DNA of 8,955 bases. Origin: an uncultured Ruminococcus sp. Lineage in GTDB: Bacteria > Bacillota > Clostridia > Oscillospirales > Acutalibacteraceae. The notes beneath the pieces are model-generated. The model searched no databases, was not told where the DNA came from, and saw nothing but the letters and a program-made list of their open reading frames with translations. This document shows positions 6,597 to 8,955 of this stretch, one piece after another. Positions within the stretch are counted from its first letter, which is position 1. Every line of letters begins with the position of its first letter. Location: NCBI GenBank assembly GCA_902767125.1, contig CACXGJ010000162.1:1-8955 (forward strand). The letters run 5' to 3'. The position numbers and the translations under genes were made by a program.

Positions 6597-8582
6597 TTAT
6601 TCACCGTAAACTATCAATTTTGTAACGCCTTTTCCGTTAAGATATACAGTTACATCTCCGCCCGCCGTATCAGAATCAAAGAAATGCACTTTCCACATAT
6701 CCTCCGTTTCATCATAGAAAACCTGTGTCATGCCGTATTCGCCCTGTATTTCGACTTTTGCCCTTGCAACTGCATCTGTCATTTCAATTTCATTTGTGTT
6801 TACAAAGCCGTCTGTTTTACCGTTGTATTCCTTTTCATCCTTGAAAGAGAATTTTCCGACAGTGATATTTCCGGGCAAGGTTTTGTTTTTGGATTGTTTT
6901 ATGTAGCTTATATTGTATTTGTCGAGGTCGGATAATGTTATTTTTCCGTTTTTGAGTGCTGATGAAACAGTTTCGGTTGAGCCGTCTGTATATTTTACGA
7001 TAACGTATTCACTTTTGATACTGCCGTAGAAATATTCGTTTTCGTCATCTTCATAGAATTTTTCAAGAGCTGTATCCGTTGAGAGCTGTTCGGTAACAGT
7101 TCTGTCGATTATTTCGGATACCTTTACTTCCGTGTCATCAACAACGGGAACTGACACAGTGCCTTGCTTGTATTCGTTGATGGTGCGGATGATTATGTCA
7201 TAGAGCTTTTCAACCTTGTATTCGCCTATGATGGGTTCGAGATGAGATGAGCCTATTCCTGAATCATCAGTCAGGAAAATGTATGTACCGCCTGTCATAA
7301 TAGCCGCACATCTTCCGAAAAGTTCTGTATCCCTGTCACTGTTTGATGAAACAACGGGGATTATCCTTATACCTTTTTCAGCAGCTTTTTCAATTGCACT
7401 TTGAAGTACCTGTGACTTGTTGTCATGGGGAGGTGCATCGAATATCATGAACATCAGCTTGACGCTTTCATCGGTCCAGCCGCCGTCATTTATGGTTTCA
7501 TCAAGGACTTCGGCAACAGCTTCGGGAAGATCGCCGCCGCCTGCTGCATATTCACTGTTGAGCTTTTTGTTTATTTCTTCGATATTGCTTGAGAAAGGAT
7601 AGCGTTTTGTTGTGTAGTCATCATATTCGTCACGGTAGAAGTTTATTGAAAATTTTGTATTGTCAGTGCCGATATCATTTGCGATAGCTGTAAATTCGCT
7701 TTGCAGGAACATGAGTTCATCACCCATTGAGCCTGTAGTGTCAACGACAAACATGATCTCTGTTTTCTCGTAATTTTTGCCTTCACCGTCAAATATTACG
7801 GTAATATCATTATTTTGCACCTTGATATTTGTCTGTTCATCATTTGCATTATTTTTAGCTGTAACGGATTGTTTTTGAGTTTTGCCCTGACTTTCTGCCT
7901 CAAGACTCGATATCCTGTCACTGTTGAACAGATATGCAACACCTTTTTTATCTGTAACGGCACTCCATACGATATTGCCTTTGTCATCAAAGCCTTTAAC
8001 GGCTGCATTGACAATGGGGGCATTATTTTTGTCCTTTACTGTTATAGCGGAACGCATGGTTGGTTCAAGTCCGTACTGATGTGGAATGGTTATCTTGTCA
8101 TTGTTGACGAGATTGCTGAAGAACCCCCAATTTTCATTGTCATTCCATACACCTGCGGTAAGCAAGCCGGGCTGTGGCTCGACCTGCGGATATTCATAGT
8201 CATAAAATTCACCGTCAATTACGCCATAAACATCTTCATAACCCGGTGCAGGTGCAGTGTCTGCTATTGCTGCCCCATCTGCTTCTGCTGCAAATTCTAT
8301 ATCATTTTTTATACCCTCGATAGATTTTGCACTGTCAGCGGTAGCACCAAAAAAAGCATCATAAGTACCTGAAAAACCATCACGCTCGTTTTCGGGTCTT
8401 TTTACGGCATTGATTTTCGGTATCAATTCACCGCTTGTATCACTTTCACTATTTTCGGGAACGCTTGTTTGTGCAGTCGGTTCAGTGGACACTGTAAACA
8501 TTTGTTCACTGTTGTTGCATCCTGCTGCTGTCACTGTCATTATAAGGGCTGCCATTAAACATATAAATTTTTTAGATTTCAT
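6597..8582 (-). CDS. Lipoprotein with von Willebrand factor A (VWA) domain
   Basis: The 661-residue protein is predicted to be lipid-anchored outside the cell: signal peptide with lipobox TAAGC, Cys22, then a Ser/Thr/Glu-rich tether (23-55). Residues 139-160 contain a segment like GLLTAGVWNDNENWGFF, which I recall from other bacterial VWA proteins but cannot assign a role. Residues about 176-245 form an Ig-like or carboxypeptidase-regulatory-like beta domain (TVKDKNNAPIVNAAV…DKKGVAYLF). The VWA domain spans about 274-470. Its metal-site motif is DTTGS (281-285), a DxTxS form of the usual DxSxS, followed by GGGDLPE (348-354) and FDAPPHD (381-387) with Asp382. Where the MIDAS threonine is expected, before GGGD, there are alanines. 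The C-terminal part (about 475-661) is beta-rich with no family I can name. The start has a strong SD, AAAGGAGG (8591-8598), eight bases before the ATG. I found no convincing promoter in the 143-base gap upstream. A metal-dependent binding or adhesion role is inferred from the domain; the ligand is unknown. Confidence 0.88.
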   Translation of the reverse strand: MKSKKFICLMAALIMTVTAAGCNNSEQMFTVSTEPTAQTSVPENSESDTSGELIPKINAVKRPENERDGFSGTYDAFFGATADSAKSIEGIKNDIEFAAEADGAAIADTAPAPGYEDVYGVIDGEFYDYEYPQVEPQPGLLTAGVWNDNENWGFFSNLVNNDKITIPHQYGLEPTMRSAITVKDKNNAPIVNAAVKGFDDKGNIVWSAVTDKKGVAYLFNSDRISSLEAESQGKTQKQSVTAKNNANDEQTNIKVQNNDITVIFDGEGKNYEKTEIMFVVDTTGSMGDELMFLQSEFTAIANDIGTDNTKFSINFYRDEYDDYTTKRYPFSSNIEEINKKLNSEYAAGGGDLPEAVAEVLDETINDGGWTDESVKLMFMIFDAPPHDNKSQVLQSAIEKAAEKGIRIIPVVSSNSDRDTELFGRCAAIMTGGTYIFLTDDSGIGSSHLEPIIGEYKVEKLYDIIIRTINEYKQGTVSVPVVDDTEVKVSEIIDRTVTEQLSTDTALEKFYEDDENEYFYGSIKSEYVIVKYTDGSTETVSSALKNGKITLSDLDKYNISYIKQSKNKTLPGNITVGKFSFKDEKEYNGKTDGFVNTNEIEMTDAVARAKVEIQGEYGMTQVFYDETEDMWKVHFFDSDTAGGDVTVYLNGKGVTKLIVYGE

Positions 8583-8660
8583 ATTGAAAACCTCCTTTTG
8601 TCTATAAAGTACCGTTAAGAATTTATTTGTTACACGATTTTTTAAAAAAATTTGGAAAAA

Positions 8661-8701
8661 TAAAAAAACTGCCCGAACTTTTTCGGATAAGTTCGGACAG
8701 T
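8661..8701 (-). terminator. Rho-independent terminator of the acidic membrane-protein gene
   Basis: The arms 8668-8680 and 8689-8701 form a 13-bp stem with one mismatch and an 8-base loop. On the minus strand a run of seven T's starts at the end of the stem (plus-strand A's 8662-8668) and continues into ATTTTT. It lies about 25 bases after the stop codon of the gene to its right. A T6 at 8705-8710 could let it work on the plus strand too, but no plus-strand gene needs it. Confidence 0.85.
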
Positions 8702-8725
8702 GGATTTTTTGAAAAAAAGAATCAT

Positions 8726-8955
8726 TTATTTTTTCTTGAAGATCTTTGCAAGGATAACAGCAGTACCTGCAACGGCTGTAACTGCTATAGCAGCCTTGAT
8801 GATTTTTTTAGCGGTAGAATAGCAGCGGCAGCATTCATCATCTTCATCGTCATCCTCATAATCGAAGTCACATTCCTCGAAGTCTTCACATTCTGAACAT
8901 TCTTCTTTTTCTTCGGCAGCTTCTTCAGCGGGCTTTTCATCTTTAGCTTCTTCAG
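8726..8955 (-). CDS. Acidic Cys-rich protein with C-terminal membrane segment (partial, N-terminus outside window)
   Basis: The minus-strand frame is open from the right edge to TAA at 8726-8728, giving the last 75 residues. They fall into three parts. First is a Glu/Ala/Lys-rich stretch. Next is an intensely acidic segment with six cysteines (ECSEC, EEC, then ECCRC), in which Asp/Glu/Tyr/Phe fill the gap between the third and fourth Cys. Last is a hydrophobic segment of about 22 residues (IIKAAIAVTAVAGTAVILAKIF) ending in KKK at the C-terminus. This is the layout of a single-pass protein with the basic end in the cytoplasm, or of a tail-anchored protein. The terminator just downstream supports a real gene end, and the opposite-strand frame (8627-8896) looks like its shadow. 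I do not recognise the family. The Cys/acid cluster could bind metal, but that is inference. Confidence 0.7.
   Translation of the reverse strand, partial: EEAKDEKPAEEAAEEKEECSECEDFEECDFDYEDDDEDDECCRCYSTAKKIIKAAIAVTAVAGTAVILAKIFKKK

Noticed and set aside
7815..8372. 185-residue plus-strand open frame
   Set aside because: It lies wholly antisense to the VWA lipoprotein. Its translation is rich in Cys, Ile and Phe, as expected for the complement of a real gene, and it shows no motif.
8627..8896. 89-residue plus-strand open frame near the right edge
   Set aside because: It runs through a strong terminator hairpin and opposite the minus-strand acidic Cys-rich protein, which is better supported by composition and by its own terminator.

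Overview
The window looks like chromosomal DNA of an anaerobic gut or rumen Firmicute, most likely Ruminococcus or a relative in the Oscillospiraceae. This is inferred from style, not from a marker gene. The signs are a BspA-type leucine-rich-repeat surface protein with a '…PVSA'-type signal peptide and tandem C-terminal Ig-like domains, Gram-positive GGAGG ribosome binding sites, two lipoproteins with classic lipoboxes, AT-rich spacers, and a three-gene biotin-dependent carboxyltransferase operon. I see no mobile element, tRNA, rRNA, CRISPR array, riboswitch or phage gene. No gene-free stretch exceeds about 200 bases.

Layout. Bases 1-40 are the last codons of a plus-strand gene, followed by a terminator (81-115). 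A monocistronic gene (222-2414) encodes a secreted 730-residue protein with 16 LRR units and three C-terminal beta-sandwich domains, and ends at its own terminator. A strong sigma-A promoter (TTGATA-N17-TATAAT, 2506-2534) then drives a tight operon: a divergent carboxyltransferase of the MmdA/12S family (2579-3946), a 120-residue biotin carrier protein (3969-4331) and a 5S/OadA-type oxaloacetate or pyruvate carboxyltransferase (4348-5760). The operon ends at a 14-bp hairpin (5782-5827) shared with the convergent minus-strand gene.

The right half is on the minus strand, read from right to left. First comes the C-terminus of an acidic, cysteine-rich protein with one membrane segment (8726-8955, continuing off the window), then a terminator. 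Next is a large lipoprotein with a von Willebrand factor A domain (6597-8582), then its terminator, then a cyclophilin-type peptidyl-prolyl isomerase lipoprotein (5829-6503). The last two proteins are predicted to be lipid-anchored on the outer face of the cytoplasmic membrane.

The most interesting item is the carboxyltransferase operon. It has the subunit set of a soluble transcarboxylase (12S, 1.3S and 5S equivalents). Locally it lacks the Na+-pumping membrane subunit of oxaloacetate or methylmalonyl-CoA decarboxylases, and it lacks a biotin carboxylase. Its 5S-like and biotin subunits keep their catalytic residues. The 12S-like subunit has lost or changed the loops that normally bind acyl-CoA, so the carboxyl acceptor is an open question.
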